A stretch of 64,000 nucleotides of DNA, from the NCBI RefSeq assembly GCF_030158815.1, contig NZ_BPFZ01000010.1, positions 1 to 64,000 on the forward strand. The letters are read 5' to 3'. The notes under the pieces were generated by a model. It did not search any database. It saw only the letters and a program-made list of their open reading frames with translations, and was not told where the DNA came from. The position numbers and the translations under genes are program-made. Origin of the DNA: Candidatus Phycosocius spiralis. Its GTDB lineage: Bacteria; Pseudomonadota; Alphaproteobacteria; Caulobacterales; Aquidulcibacteraceae. Below are positions 1-8,928 of this stretch, in pieces. Each line of letters begins with the position of its first letter. Position 1 is the first letter of the stretch.

Positions 1-237
1 ATGTAGAAGGAAATTTTTTACTGAACATTTAATCAATTCAAAGACACAATCCTTAAGGTTTGGATCAGTTGATATTCTTGGTGGGGATACACACATTAAC
101 ATTCCAATGATAAACTAAAAATTGGATGGGAAATCAAGCTACTCGTTACGATACAATAATGGGTTCTTGGCTAACTTGATAAACTTCAACTCAAAAGTCC
201 GTTTCACCGTACCCACTCTTACTTTGGACTGAAAACA
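1..237. other. AT-rich upstream stretch, no gene seen
   Basis: This stretch is clearly more AT-rich than most of the window. No open frame with a ribosome site or a recognisable family was seen on either strand. It probably holds the promoter of the TetR-type gene that follows. I saw no clear inverted repeat that could be named as an operator. Confidence 0.4.
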
Positions 238-1839
238 TTGACAGAGCACAATCACCTTTGTCCAGATCGGCCTCAGTTTCAGATAGAAGTTCTTAAACAT
301 TTGGCATCGAAGTCGCGTCGGATTGACGATACCACACGTTCGCGCCGTGTTCTTGCTGCGGTCCTAGATGAGTGGGCACAATTTGGTATAACCCAAGCTC
401 AAGTGTCGAGAATTGCCAAGCGGGCAGGTGTTTCAACAGCAACCCTTTATCGCTTATTCCCAGACCGATGCGCACTTTTTCGACAAGCAATTCAATTCGG
501 GCATGATATTCTCTTTGAAGTCCTCACCGATTGTCCAGCACACCCCAATCCTATCCGCCAATTGGTGGAAATGGTGACCCGCCACGGCGAAATCATGAAT
601 GAACATTACGTCCAGCAATTGTTCATTAGCCAAATTCTGTTGCTTCTCAATACCGAAATGTTGGAGGTGACGCGTGATTTGCTGGTTACATCTCAACAAA
701 GGGTCAAGAATTATTGGTATGACGTCTTAAGTGATTTGATTAAAAGGGATTTGATTCAAGGTACTAGCCTTGAAGACCTGCGCTTGCGCTTGATTGGAAC
801 GATTCAAGCCAAAACCTTGGGCTGGTTCCTTCAAGGGCATACTCGCAACGCCCCTAATCAAGGATGGCGGCGTGAGGCAAAGTTCATGGTCCAGAACTTC
901 TTCAAGCTTTATGCCACCAAAAAATTTGTGGTCAGTGCAGCACGCTTTAACTGGGAATGGGAGCTTAAAGAGTGTGGCCACAGTGATGATTATTTTAAGA
1001 CCCTTCCTGGACAAGCGATTAAGGGTACCGACGCGTTGGAGGTCAATTACTCTTTAATGGGCATGATGGACCCCCACCTAATGGACACCCAATGTGTTGA
1101 CGATTTTTTTCACCGCGAAATCACAAATTTGTTGGTTAAAAAGGGCAATCGCTTAGATGTCACCCACCGCAAAGTCCGCATCATCGCTGCTTGCTTAGAT
1201 GAATCTTTGACCCATGGTCACCATGCACTCTCGATTCCAGCCGTGGCCCGACGGGCCGGGGTTTCAACGGCGACTTTGTATAAATTATTTCCTGACGACA
1301 AAACCTTATACGATGAAAGCTATGCTTTGGGACAGAGATTATATCTCTGTTGGCTCTCTGAGGATATTGCCCATCCAAACCCGATGTATCGACTTTCCGC
1401 ACTCTTGGCACGTCGCATCGAAACTTTTACCAGACCCAGCGCCTTGAGGGGGGTATCTGCGCTCATGTGCGCAAATGCTTCGCGAAGCGATCGGTTGGCA
1501 GCCCATGTTGCACGTTCTGATGGGCAATGCGAAAAGCAATGGCGTCAGCATTTTGAGAGGTTAAAGAGTGAAGGTTATATCACAGGTGAAGTCGGATGGC
1601 CAATGTTCCAAGCTTGGTGGGGACCAGTCGAATGCAAATCCTATTATAAGCTTTTCACCACAGGCGAACTCCCAACGCCGCGTAACTCATGGTTTGAAGA
1701 ATGTTGGCGATGTTTGGATGACTTTATGGCGATTTACGCCACCCCCCATTTCCATGCCACGCGCAAGAAGCTGAATTGGGACGCCGATTTGATCGCTTAT
1801 CACACAGATGAAAGTGCTGACATAGCTGCTTGTGGATAG
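238..1839 (+). CDS. Tandem double TetR-family transcriptional regulator
   Basis: The 533-residue protein contains two complete TetR-like halves. Helix-turn-helix regions lie at about residues 35-83 and 311-360, and both contain AGVSTATLY(R/K)LFPD. Each half closes with a similar segment (YATKKF...FNWEWEL near 226-243; YATPHF...LNWDADL near the C-terminus), so a whole TetR unit of about 270 residues was duplicated and fused. TetR proteins normally dimerise through two separate chains; here one chain may carry both DNA-binding domains. The start is a TTG and no ATG lies close by in frame; a weak GGA precedes it. The divergence of the two halves suggests an old duplication. No ligand or target can be read from the sequence. 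Regulation of itself or of an unseen upstream gene is possible. The family is certain; the function is unknown. Confidence 0.8.
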   Translation: MTEHNHLCPDRPQFQIEVLKHLASKSRRIDDTTRSRRVLAAVLDEWAQFGITQAQVSRIAKRAGVSTATLYRLFPDRCALFRQAIQFGHDILFEVLTDCPAHPNPIRQLVEMVTRHGEIMNEHYVQQLFISQILLLLNTEMLEVTRDLLVTSQQRVKNYWYDVLSDLIKRDLIQGTSLEDLRLRLIGTIQAKTLGWFLQGHTRNAPNQGWRREAKFMVQNFFKLYATKKFVVSAARFNWEWELKECGHSDDYFKTLPGQAIKGTDALEVNYSLMGMMDPHLMDTQCVDDFFHREITNLLVKKGNRLDVTHRKVRIIAACLDESLTHGHHALSIPAVARRAGVSTATLYKLFPDDKTLYDESYALGQRLYLCWLSEDIAHPNPMYRLSALLARRIETFTRPSALRGVSALMCANASRSDRLAAHVARSDGQCEKQWRQHFERLKSEGYITGEVGWPMFQAWWGPVECKSYYKLFTTGELPTPRNSWFEECWRCLDDFMAIYATPHFHATRKKLNWDADLIAYHTDESADIAACG

Positions 1840-1866
1840 TTCTTGATGCCCTATCAGGGAATAGAC

Positions 1867-3201
1867 TTAACCAATCTGGCCAGCCAAACGTTTGGCCGCC
1901 CGATCATGTCCAATCAAAACAAATAGATTATTCATCTCTGGCCCGTGGTCTAGGCCGGTTAGGGCCTTACGCAAGGGCATGAATAGGGATTTACCCTTTG
2001 CCCCAGTTTTCAGTTTAACAGCTTCGATAAAGCTTGACCATGAGGTTTCATCAAAGGGGCCTGACGGCAATAAGCGCAACGCCGTTTCGGCAAACGCCAA
2101 ATCCTCAATATGAGGCTCAATCGGACCTTCGACCACTTTAGCCCAAGTTAAAACATCGTCAAATCGGGTCAGATTACCCCGAACTGCCAGCCAGAAAGCT
2201 TCCCCAAGATCACAACCAAGCGCAGCTAGACGATGCTTTATGCTGGTGTAGCTCGACATCTGTAAGAGTTGCGCATCTATACGCTTCACATCTTGGGGAT
2301 CAAACCGTGCAGGTGCACGGCCAATCTTTGAACAATCAAACCCTGCCACCAACGCATCTAAGCTTTCAACCGCTTCCACCGGGTCTGAAGTGCCAATACG
2401 CGCCATCAGAGATAAAACCGCTAAGGGTGCCACCCCTTGATCTCGCAAACTTTCCACCGAAAGTGAACCAATACGCTTGGAAAGCGTTTCCCCATCCGCA
2501 CCTACTAATAATGGGAAATGCCCAAACTCTGGCCGTAATCCCCCAGTTAAAGCCTCAAAAATTTCCGCTTGTGCCCCTGTATTGGTTACATGATCTTCCC
2601 CACGGATGACATGGGTAACCCCAAGATCCACATCATCGACTACTGAGGGAAGTGTATAGAGATAAGCCCCATCCTCGCGGATCAGAATTGGATCTGACAT
2701 TGAGCTAGTATCCACGGTTTGGGAACCGCGGATCAAATCCTGCCAAGCGACGCGCTTACCTGAGAGCTTAAACCGCCAATGGGGCTTTCGGCCTTGTTTT
2801 TCAAACTCAGCGCGCTCGGCTTGGCTCTGAGATAAGGCCGCCCGGTCATAAATGGGTGGGAATTTGCGCGATAGCGCGATCTTGCGTTTACGGTCGAGTT
2901 CCTCCTCAGTTTCATAACAAGGATATAATAATCCAGCTGCGATCAGTTTGTCGCGGGCTTGATCATAAATCCCATAACGCTCTGACTGGCGTGCCAGCTC
3001 ATCCCAGTTCAAGCCAAGCCAAGTCAGATCGGTGAAAATCCCGTTTTCATAAGCCTTTGTGGAGCGCGCAGTATCGGTGTCATCGATGCGCAGCAAAAAA
3101 GACCCGCCCTTTTGGCGCGCAAATAACCAATTGCGCAGTGCGGTAATCACATTACCAACATGAAGTTTACCGGTTGGAGACGGCGCAAATCTAACTTTCA
3201 T
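1867..3201 (-). CDS. gltX: Glutamyl-tRNA synthetase
   Basis: Class I aminoacyl-tRNA synthetase that charges glutamate onto tRNA in the cytoplasm. The HIGH-type signature is PSPTGKLHVGN at residues 7-17, and the KMSKS-type loop is LSKR at about 240-243. The 444-residue length fits the bacterial family. I chose the internal ATG at 3201 rather than the longer frame to 3243, because family members begin right at this motif and an AGGA-like site precedes it. Many alphaproteobacteria carry two GltX paralogues, one of which charges tRNA-Gln for the transamidosome; which type this is cannot be settled here. It is divergent from lexA, so the two share an upstream region containing SOS boxes. Confidence 0.95.
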   Translation of the reverse strand: MKVRFAPSPTGKLHVGNVITALRNWLFARQKGGSFLLRIDDTDTARSTKAYENGIFTDLTWLGLNWDELARQSERYGIYDQARDKLIAAGLLYPCYETEEELDRKRKIALSRKFPPIYDRAALSQSQAERAEFEKQGRKPHWRFKLSGKRVAWQDLIRGSQTVDTSSMSDPILIREDGAYLYTLPSVVDDVDLGVTHVIRGEDHVTNTGAQAEIFEALTGGLRPEFGHFPLLVGADGETLSKRIGSLSVESLRDQGVAPLAVLSLMARIGTSDPVEAVESLDALVAGFDCSKIGRAPARFDPQDVKRIDAQLLQMSSYTSIKHRLAALGCDLGEAFWLAVRGNLTRFDDVLTWAKVVEGPIEPHIEDLAFAETALRLLPSGPFDETSWSSFIEAVKLKTGAKGKSLFMPLRKALTGLDHGPEMNNLFVLIGHDRAAKRLAGQIG

Positions 3202-3321
3202 TCTGTTATCCTGTTCACTTCGACTTAGCAGCCAAGCACCCAAGACGCGAGGGGTAAATGTGTACCCAGTTACACTTTCAGCCCGCGATAAAAATTTCAG
3301 TTTCCTATAGACGCCATGGCA

Positions 3322-3336
3322 GAACAGAGTTAGAAC
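3322..3336. promoter_or_regulatory. SOS box 1 (GAAC-N7-GAAC) upstream of lexA
   Basis: GAAC at 3322-3325 and GAAC at 3333-3336 are separated by exactly 7 bases (AGAGTTA). This direct repeat, read on the other strand as GTTC-N7-GTTC, is the known LexA operator of alphaproteobacteria. It lies about 130 bases before the lexA start and so fits autoregulation. Confidence 0.75.
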
Positions 3337-3347
3337 ATTTTAACTTT

Positions 3348-3362
3348 GTTCGTGTAGCGTTC
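3348..3362. promoter_or_regulatory. SOS box 2 (GTTC-N7-GTTC) upstream of lexA
   Basis: GTTC at 3348-3351 and GTTC at 3359-3362 are separated by 7 bases (GTGTAGC). This second exact match lies 11 bases from the first but in the opposite orientation. Two adjacent operators would allow tight LexA autorepression. The region also lies upstream of the divergent gltX, which may be incidental. Confidence 0.75.
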
Positions 3363-3465
3363 ACGTGCCATCACAGAAATTCTGACGTTTGACGTCCAGT
3401 GACTGGAAAGTGAAAGGGGAAATGAACGGGGCTGATGAAAAGGGAAATTGAATGAGGAAATTGAT

Positions 3466-4158
3466 ATGCTAACCTCTAAACAGCGCGAACTGTTATTATA
3501 TATTCATGAAAGACTGAAGGAAACGGGAGTTTCTCCTTCCTTTGATGAAATGAAAGATGCACTCGATTTGGCGTCCAAGTCTGGCATTCATCGCCTGATC
3601 ACTGCCTTGGAGGAACGCGGGTTTTTGCGCCGTCTTGCCCATCGCGCCCGCGCACTTGAAGTGCTCAAATTACCAGACAGTGCCACCACCGCTGCCCCAC
3701 CTAAAGGCAGGCAGCCGTTTTTACCCCAAGTGGTAGGTACACCATCTCCTCGGTCCGAAGCGAAAGAGCCGACGCGCGCGGCCAATGATATCCCAGTGTT
3801 AGGCCGGATCGCAGCTGGGGTTCCTATTGCCGCGATTCAATATGAAATTGATCGGATTGCAGCCCCTGATCGTCTCGATCCTACCTTGCATTTTGCCCTC
3901 GAAGTGAAGGGCGACTCGATGATAGATGCTGGCATTTTAGAAGGCGATTTTGTAATCATTCGCCGCAGCCCAGATGCCCAATCGGGTGAAATTGTTGTGG
4001 CTTTGGTCGATGAAGAAGAAGCAACCCTCAAACGCTTGCGGCGCAGGGGTCAATCTATCGCGCTTGAAGCGGCCAATCCGCGCTATGAAACCCGCATTTT
4101 CGGGCCCGACCGCATCAAGGTCCAAGGTGTGCTTGCGGGTCTCTATCGGCGTTATTGA
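3466..4158 (+). CDS. lexA: LexA repressor, SOS response
   Basis: LexA represses DNA-damage genes and cleaves itself when bound to RecA filaments. The 230-residue protein has an N-terminal winged helix-turn-helix (LTSKQRELL from residue 2) and a C-terminal S24 peptidase domain. The Ala-Gly cleavage site is at about residues 117-118 (RIAAGVP), the catalytic Ser is in GDSM at about 151 and the catalytic Lys in TLKRL at about 189. The ATG at 3466 is preferred over an upstream TTG at 3448, because GAGG lies about 8 bases before it and LexA proteins begin MLT. Two SOS boxes lie upstream (3322-3362), and a third lies between ssb and uvrA. Confidence 0.97.
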   Translation: MLTSKQRELLLYIHERLKETGVSPSFDEMKDALDLASKSGIHRLITALEERGFLRRLAHRARALEVLKLPDSATTAAPPKGRQPFLPQVVGTPSPRSEAKEPTRAANDIPVLGRIAAGVPIAAIQYEIDRIAAPDRLDPTLHFALEVKGDSMIDAGILEGDFVIIRRSPDAQSGEIVVALVDEEEATLKRLRRRGQSIALEAANPRYETRIFGPDRIKVQGVLAGLYRRY

Positions 4159-4283
4159 GTTTATTGTCTCATTGATTCACGCACAAGTTTAGGGCCTGGG
4201 ATCATGTCTTTATCTTGTTGGGATGATAAGATTTAAGCATGGCATTAAGTCCCGCGTGCAGGGATTTACAAGCTAAGGGACAT

Positions 4284-4303
4284 GCTCCCCGTTCACGGGG
4301 GGC
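4284..4303. terminator. GC-rich hairpin between convergent genes
   Basis: An 8-base stem GCTCCCCG / CGGGGGGC, with one G-T wobble, encloses a TTCA loop. It lies in the roughly 200-base gap between lexA and the convergent thioesterase gene. No clear T-run follows, so it may be a weak bidirectional terminator or part of an uncharacterised transcript. Confidence 0.35.
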
Positions 4304-4366
4304 TAACGCGATAGGCAACTGAGGGAGAATAGGGGTGCAAAGCTCAGCACGAAACCTCTAGGCTCC

Positions 4367-4807
4367 TTATTCATCGCTTTGCAGCAAAAAGTGGCCGTGC
4401 AATGCAGCGATTGGGTCTGCTCGGTCAAACTGCCAGGCTTCGACACGCACATTGGCGATCCTGCGGCCTAATTTGGTTACATGGGCGCGGGCATAAGTAG
4501 GGTTGGGCTTGCCAGAGCGCAAATAATCAATCGATATATCAATAATTTTGGGTACCTTTTTAGCATTGTGCACTAAAAAAATCTGCGCCACGGCGGTGAG
4601 TTCCATTAAGGCACCAACAACGCCCCCATGAAGTGCTGGCAGTAAAGGGTTACCAATTAGACTGTCCTTGAAAGGCAGAATAACTGTGAGTTCATCCCCT
4701 TTGAGTTCAACTTCCACACCAAGGAATTTGGCATAGGGTACAGCTTCAAAGAGAGCGCGTAGGGCTGTTTGATCACTATGTGTAGGGGCTGATGATGGAT
4801 TGCTCAT
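4367..4807 (-). CDS. PaaI-type hotdog thioesterase (second of pair)
   Basis: This 146-residue hotdog-fold protein resembles the PaaI/YbgC group of acyl-CoA thioesterases. The HGG motif (ALHGGVVGALME, about residues 58-69) marks the start of the central helix, where the catalytic or CoA-facing residues lie. The end of the neighbouring thioesterase overlaps its start by ATGA, so the two are translationally coupled and may form a hetero-oligomer. The substrate cannot be told from sequence. A housekeeping role in clearing acyl-CoA or phenylacetyl-CoA intermediates is possible. Confidence 0.8.
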   Translation of the reverse strand: MSNPSSAPTHSDQTALRALFEAVPYAKFLGVEVELKGDELTVILPFKDSLIGNPLLPALHGGVVGALMELTAVAQIFLVHNAKKVPKIIDISIDYLRSGKPNPTYARAHVTKLGRRIANVRVEAWQFDRADPIAALHGHFLLQSDE

Positions 4808-5280
4808 GATGCAGGCTTCTGATTATGTCCCTTATGGCCAGAAGTCCCCATGATAAAGGTGGCCTGGGCTGCGGCCACGGGGTCCTTCTCTTCTGGACTA
4901 TCAAAGGCAAAGGCGCGGACAAATGCGATGGTTTTGCTCATGTGGTAACAATGCGCATGTGCTCGCAGGGTTGCCCCCTTTTTGGCTGGACGCATATAAT
5001 CTATGCGCAAATCCAAGGTTGCAGCAGCCGTTGGCTCGCTTAGGGCTGCAAATGCTGCTACCCCGCAGGTGTTATCCAACAAAGTTGTGACCACTCCCGA
5101 TGCAATTACCCCAGTTTCAAGATCGCCTACAAGCTCTTCGCGCCAATCAACTTCTACCACAGCGCGGGCCTCTTCAATCGAGACCACAACCAACCCCAAA
5201 GCCTGTGCTTGAGGGGTGCCCGCCATCAACATCGCGCCATTAGAAGCCAGTTGTTTCCATAAAGGGGTTTTATCGTCCAT
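4804..5280 (-). CDS. PaaI-type hotdog thioesterase (first of pair)
   Basis: This 158-residue hotdog protein is the upstream partner of the thioesterase ending at 4367, with a 4-base ATGA overlap. It has the family pattern of a conserved Gly/Asp turn (IASGVVTTLLDNTCGVAAF, about residues 59-77) and the strand LDLRIDYMRPA near 90-100. In place of HGG it has ASGV, so its catalytic residue differs from its neighbour's. This suggests division of labour or a structural role. Paired PaaI-like genes are common in alphaproteobacteria. The substrate is unknown. Confidence 0.75.
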   Translation of the reverse strand: MDDKTPLWKQLASNGAMLMAGTPQAQALGLVVVSIEEARAVVEVDWREELVGDLETGVIASGVVTTLLDNTCGVAAFAALSEPTAAATLDLRIDYMRPAKKGATLRAHAHCYHMSKTIAFVRAFAFDSPEEKDPVAAAQATFIMGTSGHKGHNQKPAS

Positions 5281-5358
5281 GGTTTCTTCATAGGCAGATG
5301 TACAGGATTTGAAAACGTGGCATTACAGGGCAATGCCCCGCCTCTTGGAGTAATTGAA

Positions 5359-7206
5359 ATGATTCCAGTAAGCCACCCACTATCTGAACGTGCAGCTTTG
5401 TTTGTGAGGCTTTGGGTTGGTCTCATCATCGGTCTGATAGTTGCTTTTTTGGTGGATGACAAAGGCTTGAAGATTTCAGAGTCTGTATTGTCGGCAGACT
5501 GGCAGGATGTCTTGGCACAGTGTTTAGTGCTGGTTGCCTTTATAATCTGTGCGGGCGCAAGCGTGATGCGTCGGGTAAGTCTTGCTATCTGGACAGCCTT
5601 GTCTGCAGCTTTGCTGCTCCTCATACTCTGGCATATACGGATTTATTCGGGTGATCGTAATTCCAGCGAATTGCAATTCATCCTGATTGTGCTGGCCCTT
5701 GTCTTCATTGCCAATGAATTGGTGTCCAGTGCCGATCAGGCCCGCAAGCCCTTTGCGCCTTATGAGCTTTATTTCGATGAGGCTTGGAAGCGTGGCGCGC
5801 AATTGATTTTGGCCATTGGATTTACCCTCTTATTCTGGGGCATTTTGTGGATGGGTGCCGCCCTCTTGGGCTTTATCGGCTTCAATTGGCTCGAAGAATT
5901 ATTGAAGAATGTGTTTTTCGCCTTCCCGGTCACAGGGCTCGCCTTTGCCAGCGCGGTACATTTGGGTGATATCCAACCCAAGCTTTTAGTCAATGTTCGT
6001 GGTCTCGCTTTGGGCGTTTTGGCTTGGTTATTACCGGTCATTACATTGATCGGGACGATCTTTGGCATCAGTCTGGCGTTTAGTGGCTTGCAGCCCTTGT
6101 GGGATACCAAGGCGGCAACGGTCACGCTTTTGGGGGCGTGCATCGGCTTTGTTCTCTTGATCAATGCGGCTTTTCAACAAGACGAAACGGACCACAAGGT
6201 GCACGTGGTCTTAAAGTGGAGCGTGAAGCTCGCCGCCCTCCTGCTCTTAGTATTCGCCATGTTGGCCGCTTGGAGCCTTGGGCTACGGATCAACCAATAT
6301 GGCCTCACGATTGATCGCACCTTTGCTGGTATGGTCGTGGTCATCGCTCTGGCGTATGGCATTGGCTATAGCACCGCGGTCTTTTGGCGCGGGCCATGGA
6401 TGGAGCTTCTAAAGCCGCTCAATATCGGCTTGGCGGTGTTCAAATGCATCGTCTTCATCGCCATACTAACCCCACTTGCCGCGCCAGCCCGCTTGAGTGT
6501 GGACAATCAAGTTAAGCGATTGACGTCAGGCGTCACTAAACCTGATACGTTTGATTGGGGGTTCTTGCGTTATGACACCGGCACGTATGGCACAAAGGCA
6601 ATCGACCAGCTGATCCAATCGCCTAATGCAACCATTGCCAAAATGGCAGCTCATGCAAAAGCAGAGAAAATGGATGTCCGGCACGCCCTTTTTGGCGACA
6701 ATGACTTATCGCAGGCACAGCGCCCTGATTTGTCCAAGCTGGAGGTTGTATTACCTAAGGGTGCGGCTTTGCCAGCCAGTTTTGTGGCGGAGAATTTCAA
6801 CAAAGAGGTGGAGGACTTCGTACCGGATTGCCTTGTCAGGAAACCAAAGGATGATCCATGGACCTGCAAGGCCGCGATGCTCGACTTGGATGGCGATGCC
6901 CAACCAGAAGTCCTGATCATGACACCTTCTGGAGACGTTACCGCCTTCAAGCAATGGAGGAACAAATGGGTTCTTATTCGCGGCAATGTCGACCCAAGCC
7001 AAAAACTTGCGACCGAAAGTTTCAAGAAAGCTGACATACGTGTCGTCAACCCACTTTTCAAGGATGTGATGATTGGCGAAACACGGGTTCAATTTTTGGC
7101 AAAACATCGTTCGCCAGATATCATCTTAGATGCGAATCCTCCCCCGCCAACCGCACCCAAGGCCCAATCTAAAAAACCTGCAGCACAAGCCCCTTCAAAG
7201 CCATAG
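5359..7206 (+). CDS. DUF4153-type multi-pass membrane protein
   Basis: The 615-residue inner-membrane protein has about ten to twelve hydrophobic helices in its first 390 residues, followed by a soluble tail of about 220 residues. The membrane part resembles DUF4153 proteins of unknown function. The tail contains DLDGDAQPEVLIM, which resembles one calcium-loop FG-GAP/VCBS-like blade, and ends in a Pro/Ala/Lys-rich stretch. The ATG at 5359 is chosen over a GTG at 5317, because GGAG lies 8 bases before it. It stands alone between the divergent thioesterase pair and fumC. No catalytic motif is visible. Confidence 0.7.
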   Translation: MIPVSHPLSERAALFVRLWVGLIIGLIVAFLVDDKGLKISESVLSADWQDVLAQCLVLVAFIICAGASVMRRVSLAIWTALSAALLLLILWHIRIYSGDRNSSELQFILIVLALVFIANELVSSADQARKPFAPYELYFDEAWKRGAQLILAIGFTLLFWGILWMGAALLGFIGFNWLEELLKNVFFAFPVTGLAFASAVHLGDIQPKLLVNVRGLALGVLAWLLPVITLIGTIFGISLAFSGLQPLWDTKAATVTLLGACIGFVLLINAAFQQDETDHKVHVVLKWSVKLAALLLLVFAMLAAWSLGLRINQYGLTIDRTFAGMVVVIALAYGIGYSTAVFWRGPWMELLKPLNIGLAVFKCIVFIAILTPLAAPARLSVDNQVKRLTSGVTKPDTFDWGFLRYDTGTYGTKAIDQLIQSPNATIAKMAAHAKAEKMDVRHALFGDNDLSQAQRPDLSKLEVVLPKGAALPASFVAENFNKEVEDFVPDCLVRKPKDDPWTCKAAMLDLDGDAQPEVLIMTPSGDVTAFKQWRNKWVLIRGNVDPSQKLATESFKKADIRVVNPLFKDVMIGETRVQFLAKHRSPDIILDANPPPPTAPKAQSKKPAAQAPSKP

Positions 7207-7251
7207 CTAACAGCTTTATGCACGGGCTAAAGCAGTAAGGAGAGGTACAAG

Positions 7252-8637
7252 ATGAGCACGCGCACCGAAACCGATACTTTTGGACCCATTAAGGTGGCTT
7301 CTGACCGCTATTGGGGTGCGCAAGCGCAGCGCTCATTGGACAATTTCAAGATTGGCTGGGAAAAGCAGCCTTTATCGATCGTCAAAGCGCTTGGCATCGT
7401 CAAGCGCGCGTCGGCGCAAGCCAATATGAAGCTGGGCAAGCTGGATCAAAGTCTGGGCGGCGTCATCGTTCAAGCGGCTCAAGAGGTGATTGACGGCAAG
7501 CTGAATGAGCATTTTCCCTTGGTGGTTTGGCAAACGGGCTCTGGCACTCAGTCCAATATGAATGCCAATGAAGTCATCTCCAACCGCGCTATTGAAATGA
7601 TGGGTGGCGAGATGGGCACAAAAAAGCCCGTTCACCCCAATGACCATGTCAATATGAGCCAAAGCTCCAACGACACGTTCCCGACCGCGATGCATATTGC
7701 TTGCGCAGTTGAGGTCACCCACCACCTTCTGCCTGCCCTCACCCATTTGCACACCGCCTTGGATGCCAAAGCCAAGAACTGGGCGCATATCATCAAGATC
7801 GGCCGCACCCACACCCAAGATGCAACCCCGGTCACGCTTGGCCAGGAGTTTTCAGGCTATGCCAAGCAGATTGAAAATGGCATTGCGCGCATCAAGCTGA
7901 CACTGCCAGCTTTGATGGAATTGGCCCAAGGCGGTACTGCCGTCGGCACGGGTCTTGCCTCCCCCATCGGCTTTGCAGAGGCGGTGGCGCAAGAGATTGC
8001 GGACCTAACAGGCCTGCCCTTTACCAGCGCGCCTAATAAGTTTGAAGCGCTCGCTGCCCATGACGCCATGGTCTTTACCCATGGCGCGATCACCACCGTG
8101 GCGATGAGCTGTTTTAAGATCGCCAATGATATTCGCTTCTTAGGCTCTGGCCCGCGCGCGGGCTTGGGAGAGCTCGCTTTGCCCGAAAATGAACCCGGAA
8201 GCTCCATCATGCCCGGCAAGGTCAACCCGACCCAGTGCGAAGCCTTAACCCAAGTGTGCGCGCATATTCTGGGCAATAATGCCGCCATCGCTTTTGCAGG
8301 CAGCCAAGGCCATTTTGAACTCAATGTGTTCAACCCGATGATGGCCTATAATTTTCTCCAATCGGTCCAACTTTTGGGCGACGCGGCGGTCAGCTTTACG
8401 GATAATTGCGTGGTGGGGATTGAGCCACGCCTCGATAATATCGCGATGGGCCTCGCCAATTCCTTGATGCTGGTCACCCCGCTCAAAGAAAAATACGGCT
8501 ATGACCTCGCCGCCAAAGTCGCCAAGACCGCGCATAAGAACGGCACCACCCTGCGCGAAGAAGCTATCGCTTTGGGCATCAGTGGCGAAGACTTTGACGC
8601 CATCGTGCGGCCTGAATTAATGATTGGGCCGGGTTGA
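7252..8637 (+). CDS. fumC: Class II fumarate hydratase
   Basis: Converts fumarate and water to L-malate in the citric acid cycle, as a cytoplasmic, oxygen-stable, iron-free tetramer. The 461-residue length is typical. The superfamily signature [11 protein letters not shown] is at about residues 316-326, with the mobile catalytic Ser in the SS pair. [16 protein letters not shown] near 184-199 carries the active-site His region, and [11 protein letters not shown] near 98-108 the substrate Thr/Ser/Asn. GGAGAGG precedes the ATG. It appears to be a single-gene unit, followed closely by the ccdAB module, which looks inserted downstream. Confidence 0.97.
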   Translation: MSTRTETDTFGPIKVASDRYWGAQAQRSLDNFKIGWEKQPLSIVKALGIVKRASAQANMKLGKLDQSLGGVIVQAAQEVIDGKLNEHFPLVVWQTGSGTQSNMNANEVISNRAIEMMGGEMGTKKPVHPNDHVNMSQSSNDTFPTAMHIACAVEVTHHLLPALTHLHTALDAKAKNWAHIIKIGRTHTQDATPVTLGQEFSGYAKQIENGIARIKLTLPALMELAQGGTAVGTGLASPIGFAEAVAQEIADLTGLPFTSAPNKFEALAAHDAMVFTHGAITTVAMSCFKIANDIRFLGSGPRAGLGELALPENEPGSSIMPGKVNPTQCEALTQVCAHILGNNAAIAFAGSQGHFELNVFNPMMAYNFLQSVQLLGDAAVSFTDNCVVGIEPRLDNIAMGLANSLMLVTPLKEKYGYDLAAKVAKTAHKNGTTLREEAIALGISGEDFDAIVRPELMIGPG

Positions 8638-8674
8638 GGAGATTTTGATGGACAAATTGTACATCGCATGAGAG

Positions 8675-8701
8675 TTTATGCGCATGACACATGCGCATAA
8701 A
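8675..8701. promoter_or_regulatory. 12-bp perfect inverted repeat at the ccdA start
   Basis: TTTATGCGCATG (8675-8686) and its exact reverse complement CATGCGCATAAA (8690-8701) are separated by 3 bases. The repeat covers both candidate ATG codons of ccdA (8678 and 8684). It could be the operator for CcdA/CcdB autorepression, or an mRNA hairpin that limits translation initiation. The symmetry is seen directly; the role is inferred. Confidence 0.6.
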
Positions 8702-8926
8702 AATCTCAAACGCCAAGCCGTCAATGTAAGCCTTCCTGCCGAATTAGTTCACAATGCGCGGCGCTTAAGTGTGAACATTTCAGCGGTGGCGGAAGCAGCT
8801 TTAGCCAAAACGGTGCAAGATGTTGAGTTTCAAGCGTGGAGTTCGGCCAATAAAGGCGGCTTTGAAGCGCTCAATGAGCTAATTGAGCACGAGGGCCTTC
8901 CGCTCAAACGGCTACGTCTTTTCTAA
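8678..8926 (+). CDS. ccdA: CcdA-type antitoxin
   Basis: Antitoxin of a type II module. CcdA neutralises CcdB and represses the operon through an N-terminal ribbon-helix-helix domain. The 82-residue protein has the RHH-like strand KRQAVNVSLPAELV at about residues 11-24 and a CcdB-binding C-terminal part ending GLPLKRLRLF, which closely resembles the GLPL..YR.F endings of chromosomal CcdA proteins. Two in-frame ATGs (8678, 8684) are possible, both inside a perfect inverted repeat. The ccdB gene follows after a 2-base gap, as usual for coupled pairs. Confidence 0.9.
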   Translation: MRMTHAHKNLKRQAVNVSLPAELVHNARRLSVNISAVAEAALAKTVQDVEFQAWSSANKGGFEALNELIEHEGLPLKRLRLF

Positions 8927-8928
8927 TC

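Noticed and set aside
4159-4366. Possible structured small RNA between lexA and the thioesterase gene
   Set aside because: There are inverted repeats, but no match to 6S, SRP, tmRNA or RNase P patterns that I know. It is more simply the shared terminator space of convergent genes.
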